A DNA stretch of 64,000 nt from JAGQRJ01 sp041402045 (GCA_041402045.1 JAWKSZ010000023.1:45871-109870), one strand, 5' to 3'; counted from the stretch's first letter, positions 43,942 to 53,032 are shown. Made by a program: numbers and translations. Notes: a model not told the origin generated them from the letters alone.

Positions 43942-44676
43942 GTGAGCGCGGAGTCCCCCCTCCCTGCGCCGGACGCGGTGTGCGACGGCGGCGACCTCGA
44001 CTGCGGGAGCGGGCTGCTGCTGATCATTCGCGACGCCATGCAGCCCCTCGACCCTGGGGGGCTGCTCGAGGTGCGCAGCCGCGAGATCTCCGTGGTCGAG
44101 GACCTCCCGGCCTGGTGCCGCATGGTGGGCCACGCGCTCCTGGGCGTGACCCCCGGCGAGGGGAAGTATCAGCACTTCCTGATCCGCAAGAAGGGCGGCG
44201 ACGACGCGGACCTGGCCACCGACCTCGAGGCGGCGCGGAGCTTCGAGTGGCGCGCGCGGATCCGCTGGACCGAGGGCATGCGCGCGCGGGCCTACGTGCG
44301 CAACCACGTCTGGGAGCTGGGCCAGCCCGCGAGCTTCGACACCGAGGACGCGGCGGCGAGCGCCGTCGAACACCTGCTCGCCGCCCTCGCCGGCTGCCTG
44401 GCCGTAGGCTTCCAGTGGCGCTGCTCGCGGGCCAAGATCGAGGTGTGGAACCTCGAGGTCACGGTGCGCGCGCAGGCCCAGAACGTGCTCGTGTTCCTCG
44501 GGATCGAGGACGAGGGTCACCCCGGGCTGGCCAAGGTCGTGGGCAAGCTCTACGTCGACGCCGACGCAGACGACGCGACGTTGCAGGCGCTGTGGCAGGA
44601 GACCCTGCGCCGCTCGCCGGTGGCCCAGACCCTGCGCCGCGAGACCCCGCTCGAGATCGAGCTCGACAAGGTGTGA
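43942..44676 (+). CDS. TusA-like / OsmC fusion protein
   Basis: 244 residues from GTG at 43942, four bases after the DsrE stop. Residues 1-80 form a TusA-like domain with its Cys in GGDLDCGSGLLLIIRDAM. Residues about 95-244 are an OsmC domain with one peroxidatic-type Cys in EHLLAALAGCLAVGF and another in QWRCSRAKIEV. OsmC proteins reduce organic hydroperoxides or act in thiol chemistry, so the fusion couples a sulfur carrier to a thiol-reactive domain. The core-MetE gene follows after 10 bases. Confidence 0.8.
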   Translation: MSAESPLPAPDAVCDGGDLDCGSGLLLIIRDAMQPLDPGGLLEVRSREISVVEDLPAWCRMVGHALLGVTPGEGKYQHFLIRKKGGDDADLATDLEAARSFEWRARIRWTEGMRARAYVRNHVWELGQPASFDTEDAAASAVEHLLAALAGCLAVGFQWRCSRAKIEVWNLEVTVRAQAQNVLVFLGIEDEGHPGLAKVVGKLYVDADADDATLQALWQETLRRSPVAQTLRRETPLEIELDKV

Positions 44677-44686
44677 GGCACGCTCC

Positions 44687-45835
44687 ATGACCCAGCTCCC
44701 CCTGTTCCCCGTGACCACCGTCGGGAGCTGGCCGCGGCCGGCCTGGCTGCGCACGGCGACCAAGCGCGGCGCCGCGGACCTGCGCGAGCTCCAGGATCAG
44801 GCCACGCTGCTCGCGATCAAGTACCAGGAGGACGCCGGGGTCGACCTGGTGACCGACGGCGAGCAGCGCCGCGACAACTTCTTCTCCTTCGTGGCCGAGC
44901 GCGTGGGCGGCATGAAGCTCCTGACCCTGGCGGAGCTGCTCGACTACGTGGAGGACAAGGCCGCCTTCGAGGCCCTGCTCAGCGCCCTGGACGTGCCCGC
45001 CTTCGCGATCAAGAACCCCACCGTCACCGGCAAGCTCCAGCTCGAGCGCTCCCTCGCCGTCGACGACGCGCGCTTCCTGCGCGCGCACACCCGCAAGCCG
45101 ATCAAGGTCGCGCTCCCCGGGCCCTACCTCCTCAGCCGCTCGACCTGGGTCCAGGGGCTCTCGGCGGAGGCCTACCCCACCCGCGAGGACCTGGCGCACG
45201 ACGTGGTCGCGCTCCTGCGCCAGGAGCTCCTGGCCCTGGCCGAGCTGGGGGTGGACATGGTGCAGTTCGACGAGCCGGTGCTGACCGAGCTCGTGTTCAC
45301 CGGGAAGTCGGCGACCCGCACCTTCATGTGCGCGGCGCTGGCGGCCGCCGCCGAGCCCGAGGACGAGCTGCGCTTCGCGGTCGAGCTGATCAACCGCGTC
45401 GTCGAGGGGGTCTCGGGCGCCGGCGGGCCGATCGTGGGCCTGCACGTGTGCCGCGGGAACTGGAGCTCGAACGAGGACGTGCTGCTCTCCGGGTCCTACG
45501 ACGGCCTGCTCCCACACCTCAGCAGAATGCGCGTCGACCAGTTCGTGCTGGAGTACGCCACCCCCCGCGCCGGGCGGCTGGAGGCCCTCGCGGGGCTGCC
45601 CCCGGGCGCCCAGCTCGGGCTGGGGGCCGTCGACCCGCGGACCTCGACCGTCGAGGACCCGGACTGGATCGCCGCGCGCGCGCGCACCGTGGCCGAGCTG
45701 CTGGGCCCCGAGCGGGTGTTCCTCAACCCCGACTGCGGCTTCGCCACCTTCAGCGAGCGCCCGGTCAACGAGGCGCGGGTGGCGTACCAGAAACTCTGCG
45801 CCCTGAGCGCGGCCGCCCGCGCGCTGCGGGGCTGA
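44687..45835 (+). CDS. Core-MetE, cobalamin-independent methionine synthase-like
   Basis: 382 residues, about half the size of MetE, corresponding to its catalytic C-terminal half only. It starts VTTVGSWPRPAWLRTATKRG. Zinc ligands appear in GLHVCRGN (His and Cys) and FLNPDCGFATF (Cys), and the motif MVQFDEPVLT is present. Full MetE uses methyl-tetrahydrofolate polyglutamate; core-MetE proteins may use other methyl donors or a corrinoid/folate protein. Clustered with three sulfur-relay genes, it may methylate homocysteine or another thiol linked to the carriers. That last step is inference. Confidence 0.85.
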   Translation: MTQLPLFPVTTVGSWPRPAWLRTATKRGAADLRELQDQATLLAIKYQEDAGVDLVTDGEQRRDNFFSFVAERVGGMKLLTLAELLDYVEDKAAFEALLSALDVPAFAIKNPTVTGKLQLERSLAVDDARFLRAHTRKPIKVALPGPYLLSRSTWVQGLSAEAYPTREDLAHDVVALLRQELLALAELGVDMVQFDEPVLTELVFTGKSATRTFMCAALAAAAEPEDELRFAVELINRVVEGVSGAGGPIVGLHVCRGNWSSNEDVLLSGSYDGLLPHLSRMRVDQFVLEYATPRAGRLEALAGLPPGAQLGLGAVDPRTSTVEDPDWIAARARTVAELLGPERVFLNPDCGFATFSERPVNEARVAYQKLCALSAAARALRG

Positions 45836-45932
45836 GCGCGGCGGGGACCTCTCACGATCCCGATCCGGGGTCGCGGAGCGTCTCAGGGCCCCGCGGAGGG
45901 CCCTCGTCGCGTGCCGTCCGCGCCGTGGCCGA

Positions 45933-48029
45933 CTACTCGGGGAGCGCGTCCTCGCCGGTGACGGCCAGGAGCGCCTCCAGCCGCGAGCCGCTCGCGGGGA
46001 GGCTCGGCCGGGGCGCGGGCCCCAGGATCGGGGTGTCGTCGCCGGCGAGGGCGGGGGCGGCGTCGCCCAGGGCGGGGCGCAGGTCGTCGTCGACCTCGAG
46101 CCCCCACCACCACTGGCCCCAGGCCAGCTCCTCCCGCAGCCGCTCGGGGGGCACCCCCTCGGGCACCCGACGCGCCAGCTCGGGGCGCAGCGCGCGACCC
46201 AGGACCTCGCGGTAGAAGCGCGCGGGCTCGCGCTCGATCAGCCCGCGCTCCTGGCCGCGCAGGACCTCCTCCAGGGAGCGGTGCTCGTCCAGCGCCGGGA
46301 CGCCGGCCTCGGGCACGGCGCGGTGGCGCTTGAGCTCGAGGTCGACCTCGGTCACCTCGTCGAAGCGGTCGACCTCGCGTCCGTCCTCGGCGAGCACGGT
46401 GTAGCGGCGGGCGACCACCCCCGAGTAGCGCTGATAGACCACGGGGACGGTGGTCTGGCGCTCGGTCTCGAGGGGCGGCTCGTCGAGGGCCAGCGCGTCG
46501 AGCTGCTGCTGCAGCTCCTCGGCGCGCAGATACTCCGTGCTCGAGGTGTCGGGGACCTGCTCGACCTCGGGGCGCCCGTCCGAGGTCAGGCGCCCGGTGG
46601 GCACGTCGATCGTCGGCGTCGACTGCAGGTTGAAGTCGATCTGGTCCTGCAGGTCCTCCATGGCGGCATACCAGGTGGCGTACTTCGGGTTGGGGACCGT
46701 CCAGGTGATCGTGGCCTCGCCCTCGCGGTTGGGCAGGCCCTCCACCCCGTTCACGTCCTGGGTGCGCACGGTCCAGCGCGCGAACCCCGGGGCGCGCAGC
46801 ACGTGGGCCGAGCTCAGGTCGGCGCCGCTGCGCCGGGCGAGGGGCGTCCCCTCCAGGACCTCGGGGGTGTAGCGCACCTGCCCCAGGAGCACCGGGACCA
46901 GCGCCTGCGCCAAGCCCTCGGCGTGGGTCGGGGGCTCGACGCGGGCGCCCGTGTGCAGGCGCCAGGACAGCCAGCCCCAGGTCCCGGCGAGCACCGGCAG
47001 CCCCTCGGCGCGCGCGGCCTCGGCTTGCTCGTGGGCGTGGCTCGCCAGCCGCGGGAGCGCGCTCGCGAGCAGCCCCGCGGGGGCGTCGGGGTCGAGCCGG
47101 GCCCCGCGCTCCAGCGCGCTGGCGTAGCGCACGGTGTCCAGGAACGACGCGGGGGAGCGGGAGCTCAGCGCCGCCTGCAAGCGGCCTTCCAGGTCGGCCC
47201 GCGCCTCCGCCGAGACCAGCGGGCCGCCGAGGGCGACCTCGACCTCCCCGAAGGCGACGTGGCGCAGCCAGGGCGTGAGGGGGCCCAGGGGCTGTCCCGC
47301 CAGGTGCCGCGCGCGGGTGCGGCGCACGAGCTCGTCCCAGGGGACGAAGCCCGCGGGCAAGGGGCCCTGGAACGTGGCCGTCACCGCGTGTCGTCCGCCG
47401 CCGGCGGTCACCAGCAGCTTCCCTGGGCGACCCTCGACCGCGTAGACCGCGCCGCGGACGGGGTGCACCGCCTCCAGGCTGCACGCCGCCTGAGTCACCC
47501 CTAGATCCGCGAGCTGCGCGGCGAGCTCCAGCCCCGCGGCGAAGCGCGGCTCGACCGCGACCGCGCGCAGGCGAACCTCGAGGTCGCTGACCGGGCGCTG
47601 CGCTTCGAGCAGGAGCTCGACGAACGAGACGCTGGGGTCGTCGACCCGGGCCTGGACCCGGCGCGTGGTGTGCCAGGCGCTGTCGCCGGTCTCGAGCTCG
47701 CCGAAGAACACGGTGACGAGGTCGTCGGCCACCGTGCACTCGAGCACCTGGCCCGCGCGCTTCCAGGCGTCGAGGGTCTCGCGCCGGAGGCTGGGGTAGG
47801 CCGCGGGGTAGGGGTCGCGGGCGTGGGCGGCGCCCACCGTCTTGGGTCGCGGGTCCACACCGAGGATCGGCGGGAGGTGGGCCAGCGGCCGCTCCAACAC
47901 GGCGGCGGCCGAGGGCAGCGCCGTCCAGGCGGCCGGGCCCTGAGGGCGAGGCGGAGGGGCGGTGGAGGGGGGCGCGCTCTGGCAGGCGACGAGCAGGGCG
48001 CTCAGGACGGGCAGGGTACGACGGGCCAT
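45933..48029 (-). CDS. Large lipoprotein, unknown function
   Basis: 698 residues, ATG at 48029. Signal peptide with lipobox LSALLVAC (Cys at about 16) and a proline-rich stretch after it. The long mature part has no domain I recognise. It is Ala/Leu/Arg-rich in the middle, with a beta-rich region (ATITWTVPNPKYATWYAAME) and an acidic C-terminus. It is likely anchored to the outer or inner membrane. Same strand as nhaR upstream but with a 71-base gap. Confidence 0.75.
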   Translation of the reverse strand: MARRTLPVLSALLVACQSAPPSTAPPPRPQGPAAWTALPSAAAVLERPLAHLPPILGVDPRPKTVGAAHARDPYPAAYPSLRRETLDAWKRAGQVLECTVADDLVTVFFGELETGDSAWHTTRRVQARVDDPSVSFVELLLEAQRPVSDLEVRLRAVAVEPRFAAGLELAAQLADLGVTQAACSLEAVHPVRGAVYAVEGRPGKLLVTAGGGRHAVTATFQGPLPAGFVPWDELVRRTRARHLAGQPLGPLTPWLRHVAFGEVEVALGGPLVSAEARADLEGRLQAALSSRSPASFLDTVRYASALERGARLDPDAPAGLLASALPRLASHAHEQAEAARAEGLPVLAGTWGWLSWRLHTGARVEPPTHAEGLAQALVPVLLGQVRYTPEVLEGTPLARRSGADLSSAHVLRAPGFARWTVRTQDVNGVEGLPNREGEATITWTVPNPKYATWYAAMEDLQDQIDFNLQSTPTIDVPTGRLTSDGRPEVEQVPDTSSTEYLRAEELQQQLDALALDEPPLETERQTTVPVVYQRYSGVVARRYTVLAEDGREVDRFDEVTEVDLELKRHRAVPEAGVPALDEHRSLEEVLRGQERGLIEREPARFYREVLGRALRPELARRVPEGVPPERLREELAWGQWWWGLEVDDDLRPALGDAAPALAGDDTPILGPAPRPSLPASGSRLEALLAVTGEDALPE

Positions 48030-48100
48030 GGAGCCTCCGGGACCCCGAGCCTACGACGGCTCGGCCGAGGCTGCAGCCCTGCAGCCTCGCGAGCGCGGAG

Positions 48101-49000
48101 TCAGCCGAAGACCTGGGAGCGGGCGCTCTCGGTGATCGCGGCCACGGCGGGGTGGCGCACCTTGCGCTCGACCGAGATCGCGTAGAAGCGCTCGCGCACG
48201 TCTGGGAGCTCGGCGACCTTGCGCACCTGATACTGCCGACGGACCTCGGCCTCGACCACCGTGGGCACGGCGAACACGCCGGCTCCGCTCTGGCCGAAGA
48301 CCTTGAGCACCGCGCTGTCGGCGAACTCGCCCATGACCTCGGGGTGCAGCTCGTTCTGGTCGAGCCAGCGCTCGAGCTCGTGGCGCAGCGCCGCGTCCGC
48401 GGTGGGCAGGAGCATGGGCTCGCCGTTGAGGGTCTCGGGGAACTTCTTCTTCACCCGCGCGGCCAGCTCGGGCTCCGCGAGCAGCGTGACCGAGCACTCG
48501 CCCAGGAGGTGGTTGTAGGCGCGGATCTTGACCGTGGCCGGGATCGGCGTGTCGCCGATCACCACGTCCAGCTCGTGGGTCGCCAGCCGCGCGAGGAGCT
48601 GCTCCGGGCGGCCGACGTGCAGCACCAGCTTCACGGGCTGCTCGAGGGTCCGCACCGGCTGCAGCACCTGATAGGCGAGGAGCTTGGGGAAGGCGTCGAT
48701 CAACCCCACGTGCAGGGTCACGCTGCGGGTGGTGGGCTGGCCGCGCAGCGCTTCGCTCAGCTCGCGGCCGAGGCTGAAGATCTCGTCGGCGTAGCGGAAC
48801 ACGAGCTGTCCGGTCTCGGTCAGCTCCATGCGTCGGCCCGTGCGCTCGAACAGCGGCTCGCCCACCACCTTCTCCAGGGTGCGGATCTGGGCCGAGACCG
48901 TCTGCGGCGTGAGGTGCAGCTCCTCGCAGGCGTGCGTAATGCTGCCGTGGCGCGCGGTCGCCCAGAAGTAGAGGAGGTGGTGGTAGTTCAGCCAGTTCAT
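48101..49000 (-). CDS. nhaR: NhaR-type LysR-family regulator
   Basis: 299 residues from ATG at 49000. N-terminal winged HTH (NYHHLLYFWATARHGSITHA, LHLTPQTVSAQIRTLEKVVG) and effector domain with NhaR-like features, including DELPVIGDTPIP-type and MGEFADSAVLKVFGQSGAGV blocks. E. coli NhaR senses Na+ and activates nhaA, but no antiporter gene is present here, so the target is unknown. It lies 36 bases from the sigma-54 activator on the same strand, and the AT-rich GAATATTC just upstream may be promoter or operator. Confidence 0.87.
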   Translation of the reverse strand: MNWLNYHHLLYFWATARHGSITHACEELHLTPQTVSAQIRTLEKVVGEPLFERTGRRMELTETGQLVFRYADEIFSLGRELSEALRGQPTTRSVTLHVGLIDAFPKLLAYQVLQPVRTLEQPVKLVLHVGRPEQLLARLATHELDVVIGDTPIPATVKIRAYNHLLGECSVTLLAEPELAARVKKKFPETLNGEPMLLPTADAALRHELERWLDQNELHPEVMGEFADSAVLKVFGQSGAGVFAVPTVVEAEVRRQYQVRKVAELPDVRERFYAISVERKVRHPAVAAITESARSQVFG

Positions 49001-49036
49001 GCGCTATTGAATATTCTACAAGCCAACCCGCTCAGG

Positions 49037-50380
49037 TCACCCCAGGCCGTATTTCTTCCGCTTGCGCCAGAACGTGGGGCGGCTCATGCCCAGGAGCGCC
49101 GCCGCCTCGCCCACGTGCCCGTGGCTGGCGGCCAGGGCGTCGCGGATCCTGCGGGCCTCGTCGTCGTGGGGCGCGCGGCGCGCGGGCGCCGGCGCGCCCT
49201 CACGAAACTCGGGGGGCAGCTCGCTCAGGAGCAGCTCGGCGCCGCGGCCGACCGCGAACGCGTACTGCACGACGTTCTTCAGCTCGCGAATGTTGCCCGG
49301 CCAGGGGTGGTCCAGGAGCGCGCGCATGGCCTCCGGCGCCACCCGCTCGACGCGGCGTGGACCGTGGCGGTTGTGCTGGGCGACGAACCGCCACAGGAGC
49401 AGCTCGACGTCGCCGCGGCGCTCGCGCAGGGGAGGGATGAACAGGGGCACCACGCGCAGGCGATACATGAGGTCCTCGCGGAAGCGCCCCGCGCGGACCT
49501 CGGCGCGCAGCGAGCGGTGGGTCGCCGCCACCACCCGCACGTCCACCGGCAGCGGGCGTGTCCCGCCGACCGGCGTCAGCTCGCCCTCCTCGAGCACCCG
49601 CAGCAGCTTGGCCTGGAGGTCGAGGGGCAGCTCGGCCACCTCGTCCAGGAACAGGGTCCCGCCGTGGGCGCGCCGGAACAGGCCCTCGTGCGCGTTGACC
49701 GCGCCGGTGAAGGCGCCCTTCACGTGTCCAAACAGCTGCGACTCGAGCAGGCTCGGGGCCAGCGCCGCGCAGTTGACCGCGACGAAGGGCCCGGCGGCGC
49801 GCTCGCTCTCGGCGTGCACGGCGCGGGCCACGAGCTCCTTCCCGCTCCCGCTCTCGCCGCGCACCAGGACCGTGGCGTCGGTGCGGGCCACGTTCTCGAC
49901 GATCTGGAACACCTCGAGCATGGCCGCGTCGCCGGTGAGCAGCCCGTGGAACTCGGTGCCCTCGCGCGGGGCTGGCGCGATCGCGGCGGGCGGGTCGCGA
50001 GGCGTGAGGACCTCGACCCCGCCGAGGAACGCGCCGTCCTCGGCGAAGAACCCGCGGGCGGTCTTCGAGACCTGCGCGGTCGAGCCGTCGGCGCGGTAGA
50101 GCTCGAGGGGCACGTCCTGCACCGCGCCTCGGGCCTGGATCCCGCAGCCGGCCATGCAGTTGACGCAGCGGTTGGTCTTCAGGCAGTGGTTGCCGAGGGC
50201 CTCCTCGGCGCGGTAGCCGAGCAGGCGCTCGGCGCCCTCGCTCCAGTAGACGACGGTCCGCTCCGCGTCCACCGCGAAGACCGCGGCGTCGGGGAACAGG
50301 CTCGCCAGCCCGTCGAGGACCTGGGGTGCCCCGACCGCGTTCAGGAGGCCTTGCAGCGTGTCCAGCGCATGTTTCGTCAT
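49037..50380 (-). CDS. PAS-AAA-Fis sigma-54-dependent activator
   Basis: 447 residues, ATG at 50380. PAS domain at about 25-130 with a Cys cluster CLKTNRCVNCMAGCGI that could bind a metal or Fe-S centre or sense redox. The AAA+ domain (about 148-375) has Walker A GESGSGKE, the sigma-54-contact loop GAFTGA and the DEVAELPLDLQAKLLR box. A C-terminal Fis-type HTH ends EAAALLGMSRPTFWRKRKKYG. There is no receiver, so the PAS or Cys cluster is probably the sensor. It is divergent from the TauE-type exporter, its likely target. Confidence 0.92.
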   Translation of the reverse strand: MTKHALDTLQGLLNAVGAPQVLDGLASLFPDAAVFAVDAERTVVYWSEGAERLLGYRAEEALGNHCLKTNRCVNCMAGCGIQARGAVQDVPLELYRADGSTAQVSKTARGFFAEDGAFLGGVEVLTPRDPPAAIAPAPREGTEFHGLLTGDAAMLEVFQIVENVARTDATVLVRGESGSGKELVARAVHAESERAAGPFVAVNCAALAPSLLESQLFGHVKGAFTGAVNAHEGLFRRAHGGTLFLDEVAELPLDLQAKLLRVLEEGELTPVGGTRPLPVDVRVVAATHRSLRAEVRAGRFREDLMYRLRVVPLFIPPLRERRGDVELLLWRFVAQHNRHGPRRVERVAPEAMRALLDHPWPGNIRELKNVVQYAFAVGRGAELLLSELPPEFREGAPAPARRAPHDDEARRIRDALAASHGHVGEAAALLGMSRPTFWRKRKKYGLG

Positions 50381-50398
50381 GTTTCACGCCAGCGTATC

Positions 50399-50430
50399 AG
50401 GGCGGTTCGTGAGGAACAACGAACCGCCCT
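50399..50430. promoter_or_regulatory. Inverted repeat in the exporter/activator divergent region
   Basis: Arms AGGGCGGTTCGT and ACGAACCGCCCT, 12 bp each and perfect, with an 8-base spacer. Outer arms GCCAGCGT (from about 50388) and ACGCTGGC (to about 50458) are also complementary. Placement about 20 bases from the activator start and 85 bases from the exporter suggests an enhancer/operator for the sigma-54 activator, or a leader hairpin. I could not identify a -24/-12 promoter. Confidence 0.5.
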
Positions 50431-50516
50431 ATCGAAAGGCCTTACGTCGACGCTGGCTCGGCCCGCCGAGTGCGTTCTGTGGGGCGTCGGCGAGGCGCCG
50501 ACACCTGCGAGGGCTC

Positions 50517-51287
50517 ATGGTCTTGGCTTCGATCTGCGGCGCGGCGGTGGGGCTCGTCCTGGGGTTGCTCGGGGGCGGGGGCAGCGTGCTGGCGATCCCG
50601 CTCCTGACCTACGGGCTGGGGCTCGAGGCCAAGCCGGCGGTGGCCACCTCGCTGTTCGTGGTCGGGGCGGCCGCGCTCGCCGGGTCCGGGTTCCACGCCC
50701 GTAGGGGGCGCGTGCGGCTGCGGGTCGCCCTGGCCTTCGGCGTCCTGGGCGCGCTCGGCGGGCTCGGCGGCGCGCAGCTCGCGCGCTTGCTCTCGGGCCG
50801 GGCGCAGCTCGTGCTGTTCTCCGCGATCATGCTCCTGGCCGGCGCGCGCATGCTGCGCGGCGGCAAGGGGCCGGAGGAGGAGCCCGACGTCGCGGCCGGC
50901 GCGGCGGCGAAGCCCGGCTGGGTGATCGCCGCGGCGGCCCTCGCCACCGGCGTCCTCACCGGCGTGGTCGGCGTCGGAGGCGGGTTCCTGATCGTGCCCG
51001 CGCTCGTGCTCCTGGTCGGTTTGCCCATACGCGACGCGATCGGGACCTCGCTGCTGGTGATCGTGCTCAACGCGGCGGGCGGGTCGCTCGGCTACCTGAG
51101 CTACGTCGAGCTGGACCTCTCGATCGTCGTGCCCTTCGCCGTCGCCGCCGCGCTGACCTCCCTCGTGGGGGGCGCGCTCAGCCAGCGGCTCTCGCCGCGC
51201 TGGTTGCGCGCGATCTTCGGCGCGGGGATCGTGCTCATGGGCCTGGGCATGCTCGCCCGCGAAGGCTACGCGCTCGTGGCGGGCTGA
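50517..51287 (+). CDS. TauE/SafE-family anion exporter
   Basis: 256 residues. ATG at 50517 fits the first transmembrane helix; the open frame extends upstream but has no hydrophobic start. Eight or so membrane helices in two halves carry the family glycine-rich motifs GLVLGLLGGGGSVLAIPLLT and LTGVVGVGGGFLIVPALVLL at the start of each half. Members export sulfite, sulfoacetate or related organosulfonates. Divergence from a sigma-54 activator with a Cys-rich PAS suggests induction by a sulfur or redox signal, as inference. Confidence 0.88.
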   Translation: MVLASICGAAVGLVLGLLGGGGSVLAIPLLTYGLGLEAKPAVATSLFVVGAAALAGSGFHARRGRVRLRVALAFGVLGALGGLGGAQLARLLSGRAQLVLFSAIMLLAGARMLRGGKGPEEEPDVAAGAAAKPGWVIAAAALATGVLTGVVGVGGGFLIVPALVLLVGLPIRDAIGTSLLVIVLNAAGGSLGYLSYVELDLSIVVPFAVAAALTSLVGGALSQRLSPRWLRAIFGAGIVLMGLGMLAREGYALVAG

Positions 51288-51376
51288 CCGTCGAATCGAG
51301 ATCGAGTTTCAGTCGCGGGCCCGGGCCTCGACGCCGCTGACGAGGCGGGTTGGAATCGACGGCACAGGAGGACTCC

Positions 51377-52129
51377 ATGCAGCTCTCGGAGATCATGACG
51401 AGCCAGGTCGCGACCTGCGGACGCGACGACACCCTGCAGCAGGTCCGCGACCGCTGCCGCAAGGAGCGCGTCTCGGCGCTGCCGGTCCTCGATCCGGACC
51501 AGACCCTGGCCGGGATCGTGACCCTCACCGACCTGCTCCCCGACTGGGAGCCCGCCACGCCCGTGCGGCGGATCATGAGCCCCTACGTCTACACGCTCCC
51601 GCCCAGCGCCGACGTGCACCTCGCCGCGCGGCTCATGCGCCTCAAGCGGATCCACCACGTGCTCGTGACCGAGGGCGAGCCCGGCGCCAGCGAGCGGGTC
51701 GTGGGGGTCGTGTCCTCCTTCGACTTGCTCCAGCTCGTGGGGCGCCCCGACGGCGCGCAGGCGCCGGCGGGCGCCGCCGAGGACGAGGCCGCCGCCCCCA
51801 GCGGGAGTCACCGCCGGCGCCTGCACGCGCTGCTCGACACCGTGAGCCGCCGCCAGGCGAAGGTCGACGAGGACCTCCTGCGCAGCAAGGCCCCGGTCGA
51901 GCAGGACTTCGCCGAGGCCGCGGTGCAGCTCGAGAACGACGAGGTGCTCCAGGCGCTCAACCGGGAGGGGCAGCAGCAGATCGCGCAGATCTCCGTGGCC
52001 CTCGAGCGCCTGGACCAGGGGACCTGGGGCCTGTGCGAGGACTGCAAGCAGCTGATCCCCGCCGCGCGCCTCGAGGCCCTGCCCTACGCCACGACCTGCG
52101 TGGCGTGCGCCCGCAAGCGCGAGAGCTAG
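51377..52129 (+). CDS. Tandem CBS domains fused to a DksA/TraR zinc finger
   Basis: 250 residues from ATG at 51377, with AGGAGG upstream. Two CBS motifs span about 1-130 (QLSEIMTSQVATCGRDDTL, RRIMSPYVYTLPPSADVHLA), which bind adenosyl ligands. After an acidic linker, residues about 150-250 hold a coiled coil and DksA-type zinc finger (GLCEDCKQLIPAARLEALPY, then CVACARK; C-x2-C-x17-C-x2-C). DksA proteins act in the RNA polymerase secondary channel with ppGpp. The fusion could sense adenylate charge and adjust transcription or ribosome-linked processes, as inference. Confidence 0.87.
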   Translation: MQLSEIMTSQVATCGRDDTLQQVRDRCRKERVSALPVLDPDQTLAGIVTLTDLLPDWEPATPVRRIMSPYVYTLPPSADVHLAARLMRLKRIHHVLVTEGEPGASERVVGVVSSFDLLQLVGRPDGAQAPAGAAEDEAAAPSGSHRRRLHALLDTVSRRQAKVDEDLLRSKAPVEQDFAEAAVQLENDEVLQALNREGQQQIAQISVALERLDQGTWGLCEDCKQLIPAARLEALPYATTCVACARKRES

Positions 52130-52130
52130 C

Positions 52131-52988
52131 TCAGCTCGAGAACGCGGGGGCCGCCAGCGCGTCAATGGGCGCGGCCGCCGACGGCGCCCGCCCGAGGAGC
52201 GCCGCGCCGTAGCGCCACAGGAGGCCGCCGTCGCGCCAGAGCAGGGCCCAGCTCAGGACCCCGAACACGAGCGCGCCGCCGGCCCAGCCAGCGAGGCGCA
52301 CGCACACGCTGGCGAGCACCGCGCTCCCGAGCGCGATCCCCAGCGCGCCCGCGAGCACCCACGCCGCGAGCCAGCTGCGGGAGGCGGGCTGCGCGCGTCC
52401 TTCGTGCAACCACGAGGCCATCCACCCCAGGAGCAGGGGCAGGAGCACGAGCCCCATGACCCCCAGGGAGAGCGCCACCGGCGAGATCATCCAGCGCGCG
52501 GCGTCGCTCCAGCCCCAGCCCGCGATCCAGCTCGGGTCGGCGGAGAAGAAGCGCACGTAGCCCGTCCCGTCCCAGCCGTGGACGAGCACGAAGAACATGC
52601 AGAAGTAGCCGAGCAGCCACTGCGCCTGGGCCAGCTTCCAGCGTCCGCCGAGCACCAGCCGGCGCACCACCCAGTAGCCCAGGATCCCCTGGGTCACGTT
52701 GGTGAAGCCGAAGGCCGTGACCAGGAGCGCGGGCAAGTCGTCGCGCCCGCGGGCCACGTGCATGGTCTCCCAGCTCGGGAAGGCCGAGAGCAGGAACGCC
52801 CCCGACGGCCCGAACACCAAGGCCAGGAACAGGAGCGTCTTCACGAAGGGCGCGGCTTGCCACCACGCCGGCGCCCCCTCGCGGACCTCCTCCCGGGACC
52901 GCGGGCGCTCCTCGGCGATCTGGCGAGACGCCGCCAGCGCGAACCCCGCCCCCAGGGCGTAGGACCAAAACACGTCGACCTGGACCAT
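52131..52988 (-). CDS. Polytopic inner-membrane protein, unknown function
   Basis: 285 residues, ATG at 52988 (VQVDVFWSYALGAGFALAAS). Seven to eight hydrophobic helices with conserved-looking His/Trp loops (FPSWETMHVARGRDDLPALL, FFVLVHGWDGTGYVRFFSAD). No enzymatic motif is recognised. It converges with the CBS-DksA gene one base apart and is divergent from the tetR gene, whose palindromic operator candidate lies about 45 bases upstream of this start. Repression by the TetR protein is plausible. Confidence 0.75.
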   Translation of the reverse strand: MVQVDVFWSYALGAGFALAASRQIAEERPRSREEVREGAPAWWQAAPFVKTLLFLALVFGPSGAFLLSAFPSWETMHVARGRDDLPALLVTAFGFTNVTQGILGYWVVRRLVLGGRWKLAQAQWLLGYFCMFFVLVHGWDGTGYVRFFSADPSWIAGWGWSDAARWMISPVALSLGVMGLVLLPLLLGWMASWLHEGRAQPASRSWLAAWVLAGALGIALGSAVLASVCVRLAGWAGGALVFGVLSWALLWRDGGLLWRYGAALLGRAPSAAAPIDALAAPAFSS

Positions 52989-53032
52989 GATTGCCTCTCT
53001 CGCTCGCCTCGCCCGCGAGTCTAGTGGCTACG

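Noticed and set aside
50381..50516. Sigma-54 -24/-12 promoter for the exporter
   Set aside because: No TGGCAC-N5-TTGC match with correct spacing could be found by eye.
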